Part shown: positions 24,256 through 37,030 of the stretch, in pieces
Position numbering within the stretch: the first letter of the stretch is position 1
How the letters are laid out: every line of letters begins with the position of its first letter
From: Steromphala cineraria
Lineage: Eukaryota > Mollusca > Gastropoda > Trochida > Trochidae
Assembly (NCBI GenBank): GCA_916613615.1
Contig: OU744730.1
Coordinates: 27,650,882-27,714,881 of the forward strand
DNA length: 64,000 nucleotides
Direction of reading: 5' to 3'
Position numbers and translations under genes: made by a program
The notes under the pieces: model-generated
Databases searched by the model: none
What the model saw: the letters and a program-made list of their open reading frames with translations, nothing else
Told to the model about the DNA's origin: nothing

Positions 24256-25742
24256 TTAAAAGGGCAGAAGCACGTTTTTTTTAACTTTTATAATTTCAAC
24301 TTATCACTGATAACTGTACCTTAATGCTAAATGTATTATTTTGATAATGTCAAAAATCTCATTACACAAACCAATCATTCAAAGTAAGAGTAAGGTTTCA
24401 CATAAAGTCCATTGGCTGCCATTTTTATGTGAACACCTTAATTCATTTTTTGTAAGAAAAAGGAATCGTATGGCTTAACTTTTCATTTTAAACTAGTGTC
24501 CAAAAGAAACGCTACCGCGTGTTTGCATCGACATAAAATAAAAACGAACCCAAATAGAAATATGATTTTGGTTGAACTTTTTAGAGTGTCCTATTCATTT
24601 CAGTTTCAATTCAGTTTCATTTTAATCAAGTTAGAATAACTGTGAGAACAAGCCTGTAAAGATGGGTGGGGTCGAATATTTGAAACATCATTTAAGCCCC
24701 GATCGCGAAAGAATGGAAAAATGTCACAATACAAGTTACAAAGTGATGTTAATAACGGGTAAGTCAATCATTAGAGTCTATACACGAAAGAACACGTCTA
24801 CGGACTGACGTCGTCAAACGTCTGATGACGTCTGGGGTGATCCGTTGTCACTTGTCGAGGAGGCATTGTTCAACATCTTGGAGGTTGGCTGGAGGCACAG
24901 GGCGACTTCTGATATTTTAGATAGGGTTCATTTCAGGTTGTGCCCAGTCGCGACGCTGCCACCGGCAAACTCGCCTGGCCATCAGTCTGATTGTCAGGTC
25001 TCAGGAATTGTCCGCGGTAGGATTCAGTGACCAGATACCATGTTGTCGCAGTCTCTGTTACACGGTCTGTCGACTGTTTCCCAGTGCTGTAACCACTGTT
25101 GACGCCGCTGTGATGGAGTGGGTCCGAAGGTGTTATAACCGGCTGTCGTGGTCTTCACTGGCAGAGGTCAGGAGTGGTCTGCCGCTTATGGGCTTGTCTG
25201 ATGTCTGACCAGTGTGACGTAATCGCTACAATAGTCTGCAGACTGTTTTGTGCGCACAACCAAAATGTCTGACGACTTCGTCGTATGAGGCCCCTTTTCG
25301 GACCATTTCAATGACTCTCTCTCTTTCATTGACTGTCAAACATGGCATTCTTTGATGTTCTTTTTGTTGCTATGACAATAACGTGTGGGTCAAGCCGTTT
25401 TATACAATTAATCTGCACATGCAAAACGTGCTACAGTCAATAATTTCTTTTTCACAAAGTTCCCGATTTCCCCTGAAGTGATGGCATGTTCCCGGTATTT
25501 TCGATCGAATACACAGTATTTGGTACACCTGATATACAAAATCATGTTTCCAAACGAAATGATAACAAAATAACAAAGTTATTGGGAAAAATGTTTGTAG
25601 CGTTTCTTTTGGACACTACATGTAGTTTATATTTGATTTATAATTGCTTCTTTCAGTTTTAACACATTTCTTTCAATTGGAACCAATTATTTTTATTTTC
25701 CTGACATCACCTTATATTCCCCCTAAAACGTTTCCCCTTAAA
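24256..25742. mobile_element. MITE, GGGGCAGTAGCACG family, copy 3, split by a Tc1-like insertion
   Basis: Left part 24256-24493 starts TTAAAAGGGCAGAAGCACG. Right part 25619-25742 ends CCCTAAAACGTTTCCCCTTA. Removing 24496-25616 and one TA rejoins the family sequence, so the MITE was the target of a later insertion. Confidence 0.85.
24496..25616 (-). mobile_element. Tc1-like element with deleted, decayed transposase
   Basis: Perfect 20-base TIRs (GTGTCCAAAAGAAACGCTAC and its complement) are flanked by TA on both sides (24494-24495, 25617-25618). The - strand from about 25346 reads MPCLTVNERERVIEMVRKGA, then a helix-turn-helix, then SGRPLLTSASEDHDSRL, the N-terminal region of Tc1 transposases, interrupted by several stops. 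Near 24915 a remnant WAQPEMNPI recalls the catalytic SPDLNPIE block, so the central DDE region is deleted. Non-autonomous. Confidence 0.88.
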
Positions 25743-26087
25743 AAATTCAAATTTCGGTGCATGTCCTATCTAGTATATTCTACGAAAGCATGTTTCATGT
25801 ATGTACACAGACATTGATTCATAAATAAAATATTGTTAATATTATATACTGAAAAGAAGAACAAATATGATAAAGATGAAAAAAATGAATTCAGTGAAAA
25901 CAATTGAATAACAAGTTCCAAAGAATTGTTAGAGATTAAACAATTAACTTTTGAAACAGAAAAAAAAAGATCCGTTCATCACATATTCAAATGATTAAGG
26001 CACTACTATTTTAGTATACCGTTTATATTCAATAATCAGTTCATTACTTGCTGTTACGAATTTTGAGATCTTTCTCACATTTGGACA

Positions 26088-26195
26088 ACAAATAAAGAAG
26101 AAGAAATTACACGACAATCAAGTTGTCAAAAAAAGAAGAAATAACACGGCAACCAAGTTGTCAAATAAAGAAGAGAAATAACACGATAACCAAGG
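26088..26195. repeat. Three tandem units of about 35-40 bases
   Basis: Three units each contain AAGAAGA, AAATNACACG and CAA(T/C)CAAG, the first two also ending GTTGTCAAA. A local minisatellite. Confidence 0.75.
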
Positions 26196-26984
26196 AATAT
26201 CACAAGTCTGTCTGTCGTGCTAAAAATTGTGAATTATACGTGTACTGATAATAAATGTGTTGATCCTTGATAACTGATAAAGACAATGAAGAAGCACCAA
26301 CATATGAACCAACGACATAGGATGGCAAAAGGTTTTCCATCTTATAATTGAGTATGATTGTCCAAAAATTATACTTGTACTGCTTGACTACAGCATTCAC
26401 TTCATCCATATAGACTTTCAATTTGGTTTAGCATCGTTTAATTATATTCTTATCATGAACGCATATCGGCTATATTTTTAAGGAAAAGTAACCTTATGAA
26501 CAAAGATATTATCATTCATTAAAAAGAAATGTTGACATGAAAGTTCAAGAACAATAAAGGAACATCCAAATTTGGAGGTAGGGATAGCAAGTTATTTACT
26601 ATTTAAACGTTTGAAATGGTGTTCCATAATTGTTTTATCGTTTCATTATGACAAAGAGGACATTCGTAATCCTAAATTTAGAGAGTCTGTCAAACCAAAA
26701 TGTAGGAACAAATAAAACTTAACACTTGTTTGTAAATACTTGTTTCATGATGAAGTTTTGGAAAAAATTACATAGTGATGGCTAACATCCAAACATACAC
26801 ATGCAGGAACAGCCATTAACATTTTATTTATTTTCTTAATGTTTTATTTGTTAATCATTAATAATTGATACTATCTTATCTAACAAAATACAAAACAAAG
26901 ACAGGTTGCAAAACAAATCGTAGACTTCAGAAGAAGATTGTGTCAAATTGAATACAAAATTGTAAAACAAAACCTGAATCGTAC

Positions 26985-27150
26985 TTTTTATTATGTCAAA
27001 TGCCATCAGACAAATTGTGAGAAACAAAGACAGGTATTTCACAAGAGATATGTATCAGTTTCCATTGATTTTGCCAATATATCACCGACTTCCTATGTTA
27101 CAGATCAATAACAGCTTTTGGTTCAAAATAAAGTTCAAAAGACAATACGT
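26985..27150 (+). promoter_or_regulatory. Orphan copy of the family upstream block
   Basis: AAATTGTGAGAAACAAAGAC, CACAAGAGATATGTATCAGT and TTCCATTGATTTTGCC match the blocks upstream of genes A and D. No exon 1 is found in the following 1 kb, so this is probably the remains of a lost gene copy. Confidence 0.4.
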
Positions 27151-28939
27151 TTGTGGATCTGTTTAGCTGAAATACAATCATCCATTCTTTTGTGAAGATT
27201 GTATATATGTATTCATTTTATAGAAAGTAATATTTTACACTTAAAGCCATTTTTTCTCAATTCCAACATAATAGTCAGTACTTGTATTACGTCTATGGAG
27301 AATATACAAACATATGTTAAATTTCAACATAATGTCAGCAAGCGTATATAATTATTTTCGTTTGACTCAAATTTAATGAAATCAAACTCGAATTGTTTAG
27401 GATCTGTGAAACATTTGGAGATGATTATTTCTTTAATAATGTCATCGTATTAAGGATTCAAAAACACTTTCAATATTACCATTAATGCAAAATCGACAAT
27501 TCAAGCAAAGAATGCAAAATTAGAAATACCTGACTCACATAATAACGAGTATTGCCTATTGCGTTGATGTATTAAGAATTTTAAGTATATTTATTCTATA
27601 AATACACTCCCTTCAACTGATTAATGCATACATTGATCATGAATATTCTTGATACTTTATTACCATTCAGGGCAAGTCTTATAAATTGATATCTGATGCA
27701 AATTTACAAAATGTATTCCTGAATGAAATTTGAAATGAGATTGAAAGTACTTTATCTGTTTTTTGTTTTAAAACAGATGACACTATAAACCTGGATACAT
27801 ATTTAAACAAAGAACTTTAGCATTTTTCTAACAGATAAACGGTTCTGATGATTAACATTACACATTTTCAAACAAACAATTAGGGATTTTCGATAGAACG
27901 ATTATCTAGCAGTGTAGAATGGAAATATTCACTCGAGTTACGTTTCACCGTCGGCTTAGTATTTTAGTCAAAATCCAAGTAAAGGTGGAAATGAAAGTCC
28001 CTATTTTTTTAAATGTGATAATTATCTATCAGTTTCTATACTGAAATGATACTTTTTAGTAAATGACCTCAAAGCAACTGTTAGTCGTTAAAGCAGTATG
28101 AATTTATCAAAATTAAAAACAAACTGCACAAAGTAAAACCTGTCCACTGTTAAAGATAATGGCTGATCTAAAGGGAGAAGTGTTTGATCAACAAATTCAA
28201 CTCAAAGAATTTCAAATTTACTCGTAGATTTTAAGATTGTAAACATTTTCTCAATTATTGGTGAAAAAATTCTGAAAATTCAATGTCCTACTAGTGTCTT
28301 AGTATGCATGATAAAGAAGGTTCACATGTATGGATGTCAACTACATGTAGTGAACAAAAGTGTTATTTTTGTTTTGAAAAATCCAAAATTTATTGTGTAG
28401 TTTCTCCCCAATCAAAAATGGTAATTTTGGCCAAATTGCAGTGCCCTTACATTTTGCCTCATATTACTTTTGCATTTTTGGTCATTTATAGTCAATTTTA
28501 AAGCAATTGTTATCTCAAAGTAATCAAATTATTCCAAGAACATCCAATATTATTTAACAAAATATGGTGTGCTTAATTAAGTTCTTTTTGTATATATATA
28601 TACATATAGTCTGGTTGAAAATAAGATACACGAGGAAACATTTTTAATACAAATCTTAGAGCTCGATATGTGTATTGTTGTTGAATTAAATAAAACCAGG
28701 CTGTTTAAACAAGGCACACGTGATCACAGCTCACATAACCCCCATTGAAATGTCTCCGCCATAACAATGATAAAATGAAACTCATACATTCAGTCATGTG
28801 AAAGAATGATAACTATCAATGGACTAAGGATGAATTCAAATGAAATAACTGAAGTATAGAAGTCATAACTTTCTAAAGTTTTAAGAAATAAAACAAGGTC
28901 AGGACATTTGGTTTTTTTTGGTCAAACTTTGAAAATGTT

Positions 28940-29944
28940 ATGGCCATCAAGAATTTAAATCTCTTAAAGGCATATCAATGGGAAATGAAAATCGCACATA
29001 TATATATATATAAGAATTTTCTTGATGTAATTGTTAAGATAGAATCAGGAGGTATCATAGCAACAGATATTTTCTATAAGAAAACGGATTCACATCAGTA
29101 TCTAGACTTTGATTCATGCCACCCCCATCATACAAAGCGAAACATCCCCTACTGTTTAGCAAGGAGAGTTTGTACTATTGTTTCTGATGATGTTGTTAAA
29201 ACTAATCGCCTTGATGAATTGAAAAACTTTCTACTTAAACAAAACTATCCAGACAAATTGATAAGTGATAGTATACATAAGGCTTTAAAAATGGACCAAC
29301 AACAACTGAGATCAAAAGTGAATAAAGACATTGATATTCAAAACAATATTTCTCTTGTTTCTACCTTTAATCCCAACCATGATAACGCAATGTCTATTGT
29401 GAAGCGATACCTTTCAATGTTAAGTCCCAGTCAGAAAATGAAAAAGATTGTCAATAAATATACTTTCATTAACAGTCGTAAGCAACCCAAAAACTTACGA
29501 AAAATGTTAACTAGTTCCAGGTTTGACTCAGTTGATGTTATTCCCAAAGTCTCAAAATGTGGAGATTTAAGATGTCACACTTGTGAAAATATTATTGAAG
29601 GGTGCTCAATTGACATTAAACCAAATGAAACATTTGTTGTGAAGCAAAACATGAATTGTGATACTAAAAATGTTATTTATGTAATCACATGTTCTGGATG
29701 TAATGAGAAGTATATCGGGAAAACGGAACAAAAATTAAAGAGAAGAATGAATCTCCATCGATCTCACATAAACCAGCCCCGAAATCGAACTATTCCTCTT
29801 AGTGAACATTTAGATAAATGTGGAAATGGCAAGTTCAAAGTTTTCCCGATATATAAACTCAATTATCATAATGACAATGACTTACTTTTGAAGGAATCAT
29901 ATTTTATTCATAAATATGCGCCAAAATTGAATGGCAAAACATGA
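28940..29944 (+). pseudogene. Penelope-like retroelement fragment (RT end plus GIY-YIG endonuclease)
   Basis: A 334-codon frame. The first part (FYKKTDSHQYLDFDSCHPHH, then IPYCLARRVCTI) is the region just after the RT catalytic core of Penelope-like elements. A CGDLRCHTCE linker finger follows at about residue 208, then the GIY-YIG endonuclease (NVIYVITCSGCNEKYIGKTE, KRRMNLHRSH, and a late KESYFIHKYAP). The RT palm with its catalytic Asp pair is missing, so the copy is 5'-truncated, as is common for these elements, though the remaining frame is open to its natural end. The start at 28940 is only the first Met-like codon of the surviving frame. Confidence 0.9.
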
Positions 29945-30044
29945 TATTGTTTACATTATGATCAATTGTTGTCAAGTTTATTGTGACGTCATAGGTTCCT
30001 GTGTGACGTCATAATACTATGTACTGTGTGTCAGTTACTGCATT

Positions 30045-30745
30045 AACCCTTATAGTGCCCCAGGACCATATATGTGCCCCTCCCCCCAAACTCCCCATAA
30101 TGCCGCAGGACCATATATGGTCCCTAGACATAACCCAATATTCAGCCATGGCAGTTGAAAAAATCCTGCGCCGATTCAAGTTGACAGTCATTTTTTTAGA
30201 ATCTCCATAAACATAGCTTCAATTTGGTACCACGTTTGCAATATAGAACACAATATTAACAGTGATATAATGCTTTTCACTAAATAATTCTATCGAGACA
30301 CATATGGTCCCTGGGCATGGCAATTTGGGGTAATTTTCTACAATGCAAATGAAAATTATATCAATCAAATGAAGTTTACACCTATTTTTAAATAATCTCC
30401 ATAACAAAGTCATCAATGTGATACCACTTTTACACTATTTGGCCTGATATTGACAGAGATATTAAGTTTTTAACAAAATACAATGATAAGGACACATATG
30501 GTCCATGACCATGGCCGATAGGGGTTAATCCTCTTCAATGCATAGGTAAAAATATCTTAACCAATTCTAATTGAAACCCACATTTTCAGAATCACTGTCA
30601 AATTAGATTTAATTTGATACCACTTTTGTACTACAAAACCTGATATTAACAGAGAAAATTGGTTTTATGAAAATACCTATTTGGGCCACATATGGTCCTT
30701 GGGCATGGCCGATGGGGGTTAATTTTCTCAAATGCATGTGTAGAT
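30045..30745. repeat. Tandem repeat of about 190 bases, four diverged units
   Basis: The phrase CATATATGGTCC or CACATATGGTCC(T/C/A)(T/G) recurs near 30110, 30300, 30494 and 30688, followed by GGCATGGC and GGGGTTAAT-type sequence, then TGATACCACTTTTG and CTGATATTNACAGAGA. It directly follows the Penelope fragment. No coding. Confidence 0.8.
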
Positions 30746-30759
30746 AATTCACCAGCATA

Positions 30760-33700
30760 ACAGACAAAAATTTATGAAACAGGAAAAATCCAAAGTATTA
30801 CAAAAATCTACAGTATCTCTAGTATTGAAATCACATATTGACAATGGAAAATGCATTCTAATAATTATGAACCGACTTAATTATTTATTACTTTTGATTT
30901 GGTAAAAATGGCCATTATTCCTTGACTGAGGAAAATTACTATGATCCATAACTTGCTCATAGATTTTTGTTTCAAACGTAAATTCTTGACAAAACATGCT
31001 ATATGGGTACTGAAATCAATATCATACACGAATACGGTAATCAATTAGCAATAATGTGCAGCAGCGCTTTCCCGAAATATTTGGCAAACCAGCATATGTC
31101 ACTGCCAACTCTTGAATGGAAATAAACAAAATGGCCAGTCAAACTGGCAGCGGACAGAGTACACCTAATTCTAATTTGGATATTTTGATACACCCACGTT
31201 TGTTCTAGAAATGGAATGACTGATACATTCTCTACAGTTTATACACGATGTTCAGGTCATGCGTATCATGTGAATTATCGTTATTCAGAAAAAATGCGGG
31301 GCACCATAGCAAAACATTACAACACTTCGTGTCACACAAATCTGATCGGTGCAAAAACGTTTCAAAACATTCGAGACCTCCCAATACTGACAGCCCATTT
31401 ACATCGAACCGATAAGTAACGTTACCTGAAAATACCATCGAAAGATAGCATTTTTATTTTTGTTTATGTATGAGTCCATGTTTTCATGATTTGATGAGTG
31501 CAAGATAGCAAAACGTATAATTCTAAAATGTAGTGCACGTTGCATTGCGCGGCTGTTTTGTTGACAGAATGGCGGTGACATTGTAGATACCACTTTCGTG
31601 AGATCTTATTTCTATGAGCTAATGTGGTACGGGCGTCTGTTGGTTTTAGTGAAATGAAAGAGTAAATCACAAAACCATTTTGATATTTGTGTTTTCCTCG
31701 ATATGTGCTAAATACACAATAAAATTCAACGGATTGCAAAAGTCATTTCCATAATGATAATTACTCTGGATAAATATATTTGGCCGTGAATGTTTACCGA
31801 TGAAAATAACACAATTATTGTGATAAAATAATGTCAATCATATGCCATTGTAATATTTTTCTATTTCCAAATTTATGGGGGAATTTCAATCGCTTTATTT
31901 GAGGGATAGACAACCCAAGGATTACGAGAGTTTGTTTTAACCATAATTCGAACGTTTTATTCGGCGCGGAACAATCACCTGTCGTCTGGTGAACAGCACG
32001 AGACACGCGAGTCGTGACGTCTTCGCATGTTCTGCCGTCATATCCGGTCTACTTTGCTCGCGACCATTAGCGCTATTTATAGTACGGGAAATCCCTTAAT
32101 TGTTGCTGAAATAAAAAACATATTTTAAAAATCCTTTGATTACAATGACAGTGACCGTGGCAATAAAAATCTAGATGATGACGTCTGACTCTTGTCATGT
32201 CGAGCTTTGGTTTTGCTGTCTTTCTCAATGAATTGGACATTTTTTTATATTTATCAAAGCCATATAAATATATCTTAACTATTATGATACGCTTACACAA
32301 ATACTGAACAGGAATAAAATGAAGTGGCATGTCTGAAATTTATCAGATGGAAAGTGATCATACAGTATTCCTTGAATATATCAAATGAAAAAAAACCCAG
32401 TGATCAAGGCGCATGTTTTCAATTTATAAGTGCCATCGCAAATTTCCTATTGTAGACCTATAATAAATATCAACATGCATGTTTATTGAAAAAATTACAT
32501 GAATATAATTTTTTTTTCTGTATAAATCCTCGATTTTTATTATATTATATTTTATTTTCTCTAATAATTCAATCCCATTTTAACAATCTTTTTTTTTCAT
32601 TTGAATTATTTCATCCAAATGATAAAGAGTTTTTACGATATTTTAATTTGAAATTTATGCAAAATTAAGGGGTATCTAGTCTCAACATGATTTTTAAGTT
32701 GACTAATTTCTTGAAATATATTAAGAACATAGTTTTGTATTTGTCATTGATTTATGAATTTATGAATGAATCCCTGTATGCAATATACAATCTGATATAA
32801 TAGAGAATGTGAAACAACTTGTGTGCTTATAAAAGTTTTATCAAAAAACAAAAAGTTACTGGTCTATTCACCAATATGATCTCAAAATTGAAACCTATTG
32901 TTCCCTGAGCTAGGGGCGTGGCCAGTAACAGTCGTGTATGTCGTAGGTAACTCTTAAGAGTGTCGTTAGTAACTCGTAGAAATATCAAATTTCATAATTT
33001 GACCTCTATTTGCTCCCGACTCATGCCAACAAAGTCGTAGTGGAAAAGTCGGGAATAGTTGGGAAGAGTCTTGAACACTTTTCAAAGTCGTAGCTCAGTG
33101 AAATGGGGGTATTACGCCGAGAGTGGACGACGCGTCAATCAAGTCGGCCGTTTTCGGGAAGCAGGCCTGTTTTTATCTTCTAAATATTTTAGTCAATTTC
33201 TTCCATGTCAAGTAAAGACATTATATCCAGTTGATCGTATATATAGTTTGCAACCTTCCTTTGTGTTATTCAGGGTAAATAATAGTTAGATTTGTTTTTT
33301 AATCTAATTTTGATTTTGATAATTTTTTAAACCGAGCTGGTATTTTCCTTTTTTTATTTTAACTCGAGAGAATAGTTTGATATACGTCTGGCAGTGACCA
33401 AATTTGCTTGATATGTTATGGATTTATTGAAGGTTATAATATATATATGTTTACCACAATTCAAACTGTGATTGTGATTGAAAATACATGCTAATGGTAA
33501 AATGTACGTGGAAAAGGTATTCTACCAAATTCGCAATGCCAAACTGCCGTGATGTGTTCTCGATATTATTTCGCGCTTTTGTCTGATCGATCGTTTTGAA
33601 TTTTCTGTGAGAACATACATAGGAAACTGTTCCAATAGTTTGCTTATGAATTCTATTTTGATAATCTGTACTTTTTCATCGTTTTAGTTTATTGTACAAC

Positions 33701-34400
33701 AATATATATTGAGTTGTTTATGCGGTTGCAAAAATGCGACTCAAATCATGATTCTGTCTGCTTGAAACTGCTTTTGTTTTCGACCTTGTGATAGCAACAT
33801 CATTTCATCTCTAATGTTTCAGAAAGTTATATAATTTTCAAGATCGAATCCATAACTTTCTGTGAATGGAAATTCAGTCATGTGCAAGGGCTGTGGAAAA
33901 ATTGCAAGGACTTTGCGTGCACAGTACGTTTACTGCACTTTGTTTGTCAATGACGTCACGGCGAACAATGTTCAACAAATGACAACAAAAAGATAACTTG
34001 TATTATTTCGTGAACAATCGATCGCATGTAGGAAGTAAACACATCAACGTGATCACTGACATCCGCTTTCTTGATAAATAACAATTACATTACTTTGTAG
34101 ATAACGGCAATTTAATTACAATCGATGAAACAAGGGTATGCTAACGTTCCTCAGCTGAACATTTGCACGAAAAACGTCTCTGCCGTTTATAATTCGTTTT
34201 TATTGTTGCCATTTATGATCCAAATTTACATTGATTGAATGGGAAACAACTCAGCTTTCTTAACTTAAAATTTCATGAATTTCCGAACATAGATAACGCC
34301 TCAGCGACATTTTTTGTGCAACGTTGACCAAAATCTCGAGTTAACTCCAAAAGTTAGCGGCACTGCGTGAGCGCATAGCGTAAAAGGCCGGGCACTGTAA
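30760..34400. other. Intergenic; nothing recognised
   Basis: Only short frames on both strands (31216-32330), mutually overlapping and without known motifs. No terminal repeats or tandem array stand out. Confidence 0.4.
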
Positions 34401-34406
34401 GGGTTA

Positions 34407-34458
34407 GACGGCCTGATGAAGCAGGTACAGGATGTACCTGCTGAAAACGTTTGCCAAA
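34407..34458 (+). ncRNA. Candidate hammerhead ribozyme
   Basis: CTGATGA (34413-34419) is followed by a perfect 9-base-pair stem (AGCAGGTAC, loop AGGAT, GTACCTGCT), then GAA (34443-34445). The following AACGTT can form a minimal stem III, U at 34452 would be the cleavage-site H17, and GCC (34453-34455) pairs with GGC (34410-34412) as stem I. This matches the core C-U-G-A-N-G-A / G-A-A / N-U-H layout. Penelope-like elements are known to carry such ribozymes with very short stem III, and a Penelope fragment lies 4.5 kb away. Stem I is only 3 base pairs, so activity is uncertain. Confidence 0.55.
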
Positions 34459-34899
34459 CTTAATTCAACTTCATCTTCTTCTTTTTAATATGTACTACCA
34501 TAGAGTTTGAACATTATTTGTGATATTTCTATATATAAGAATATATATATATGATATATGAAGTCAAATTTTTTAAGTTATGCTTAGGCGACTGTTCAAA
34601 GACAAAAAGTCAAAATAAATTTTTTTTTAGTACATTTGAATGTTTCTTCCCAAAAAGCATATTTACGTGTACACTACATCTGTATCAAATTTTTAAGTTT
34701 CTTGAAATTACCCTCTTTAGGCCAAAAAATTCAACATATTTTAGTACCATGGAACTATAACCCCTAAAAGCCACATCTGTACCACATTGGTAACATCCGT
34801 ATCAAATTGAAGTTCCTTGGTCAAATAGATTTCAAGTTATGCTTCGGAAACGGAACAAAGTCAGAGTTTTGGCTGTTAAAGGGTCAACATTTCAAAAAT

Positions 34900-35362
34900 A
34901 TTTGGTACCCTTTTAAGCTATGCTCCGGAAACGATTTCAGACGCACGGACATTCCCTTCCCACAGAGGCAGATCAAGTCATGTTAAATTAGCCTCTGTTC
35001 TATTACGACGAAATCCGTGTGTTCCGCCAGTTTCCCCTGGCGGAAAAAAATCGAATCACTATATATTTGAATTTCTTTAGCAAATGACAACGCTTCATGC
35101 ATGGAAAGGGTGGTTCACATCACAATGCCTTTGCCATCATTCAGTAGCCAAAATTATGACTTAGAAACAACGTCGTTTATTGCACAACTTCCTTTGATTA
35201 CCTCCAATCAGGCATCTCGAATCCTATCCCACAAACTCGGCTTAATATAACAGAGGCTGTATCAACATGATCTTGATAGATCTGCCTCTGTGTGGAGAGA
35301 ATGACGCACAGACGGACACGCGCAGCGCTTTATACCCCGGACTAGGTCGTAGCGGGGATATT
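34900..35362. mobile_element. Right end of a pearl/Helentron-like element, split by a MITE
   Basis: After removing the MITE at 34950-35303, CAGACGCACAGACGGACACG joins to ATACCCCGGACTAGGTCGTA and GCGGGG, similar to the microsatellite and hairpin end of the element at 20138-21201. The left end was not found. Confidence 0.4.
34950..35303. mobile_element. Mutator-like MITE, CAGAGGCAG family, copy 1
   Basis: The left end CATTCCCTTCCCACAGAGGC mirrors the right end CTGCCTCTGTGTGGAGAGAATG. Flanking 9-mers ACGCACGGA (34941-34949) and ACGCACAGA (35304-35312) differ by one base, fitting a 9-base target duplication. Each terminus contains its own inner inverted pair (CAGAGGC and GCCTCTG). No coding. Confidence 0.75.
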
Positions 35363-35365
35363 ATC

Positions 35366-36950
35366 AACTGTACAGCAATTTGTATCAGTTAAAGTGTATC
35401 ATATAACTAGTTTTGATGTTGTGAAATTGTGAAATTAAGGTAACTGAAAAAAATACCAACTTAACGTTTTGATCCACAGTTCAAAATTTGGTAGTCCCCA
35501 ATGAACTATCGTGTGCAAAAAAAGATATCTATAATTCATTATTCAAATTCGTCGTCAGAAACAGTTAAAAATCTCTCAATTGCGATGTTAACGGGGAAAA
35601 AATATGCCCTTATCTCCAGTTGTCAATAACAGTTTGACGACTGATATATTCTGAAAATACGAATCTTGATCCTTCCTGATAAGGAAATAATATTATTGTA
35701 ATTAGATTTGGTTAAATTCAATGGTGTCGGTTGTATAATTAAAATTATTTACTTTTTTGCTTTCTTCTTTCAATAGAAATAGAAGAAAATATTGCATACG
35801 AGTTTTGAATAAAACTGATATGTCCCCTAAAGAATTTAGCATGCCCCTTTTTGTTATTGTACATGCCCTACTTATTTTTCGTCACATCAGTTTCTGTGTG
35901 CTGTGCAGTCAGTATTTGTTATTGACAATCAGAAACTATACTTAGACTTTTGAAAACCTTAAAAAGATCTACAATGTATAACAGCATCTCGGCAATCGGA
36001 TTATTCATGAAGATGCTTGCTCGCCGTCTTCAAAATAAAGATGAACTCAATACAGCATTTAGTATGAAAAATTGCGTTGATTTGGTTGAAGTCACAAGCG
36101 ATATGGGGCATTTTCTCCGATTGGCCTAATGTCAAAGTGCAAAGGATACTGTTAGGTCAAAAGAATGACCTAATACAAAACATGTTTATATAAATTTATT
36201 GGATTGTCGGTCATTTCAAGTTCGAACCTAATTAGTTTATCCTGTCTAGAGTGCTAACGATCATACGTCGAATCTTGTCCATCCCTTGTGACAATGGACT
36301 CGAGCATTCGTTACTTCAAAAGCGCTCACTGAAATATGATTTAGATTACGTGCATTTTTTATCTTATGCGACCTTGAGATCAGATCAGTGAATCGTACTA
36401 TAAACATAATTTTTTAAGGTGTCACAATGTATCATCAAAACAAATGACGATTGAGAACATTTGTTTTTTATTTGGAATAACCTGTGACTGTTCTCTAATA
36501 GATGTGGAAAGGAAAGATTAGGAGACACCTTTCGACGCAATATCGAAAGACCCTCTATAAACACTTTTGACACAATGAACAATGAATATAACCCGGTAGT
36601 GAGGGATTATTTAAAGCAAATAAACTCGCGAGGGCGCAGCCCGAGCTGATATTATTGCAATATCACAGGGCAATCGGGTTGTTATTTGTATTACACTCCC
36701 GAGGAACACCCCTACAATGATTTGAATTGTTTTGTAAATACAATTAATTTATCAACTTTTGTTACACTTTGTTAAACATGTCCTGATCGAACTTTAAATT
36801 AAGACTATTAACAAGACACTCCTAGAAACTATAGAAACCATATATAAAAAAAACATCTATATATTAAAAACTATTTCAATGCTATATAGTTAAATATCTA
36901 TAGGGAACACTTAAAATACAGACCTGACAAAATAAACATCGATTGGCATC
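35366..36950. other. Intergenic; nothing recognised
   Basis: AT-rich DNA with short unsupported frames only. Confidence 0.35.
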
Positions 36951-36957
36951 AATCGTC

Positions 36958-37030
36958 GGTAGTTCATGTGGTAAAGCCGTTGCTTGACAACATAGAGGAC
37001 CCAGGTTCGAATTCTCGTTGTTCATAAATC
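36958..37030 (+). repeat. tRNA-like SINE head or tRNA relic
   Basis: TAGTTCATGTGGTAAAGCC resembles an A box and CCCAGGTTCGAATTCTCG a B box, spaced about as in a tRNA. No convincing acceptor stem closes the structure, so it is a tRNA-derived repeat and not a working tRNA gene. Confidence 0.55.

Larger units (their letters stand above)
25743..28900. other. AT-rich intergenic DNA
   Basis: No supported gene. It contains a short tandem repeat (26088-26195) and an orphan copy of the conserved upstream block (26985-27150), listed separately. Open frames at 26200-26421 (-), 26851-27042 (-) and 28304-28501 (+) have no recognisable motif. Confidence 0.4.

Noticed and set aside
31216..32330. Cluster of overlapping frames as a gene
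   Set aside because: Frames overlap on both strands, have no motif, and no splice arrangement joins them.
36958..37030. A functional tRNA gene
   Set aside because: A and B box-like sequences are present but no acceptor stem closes the structure.
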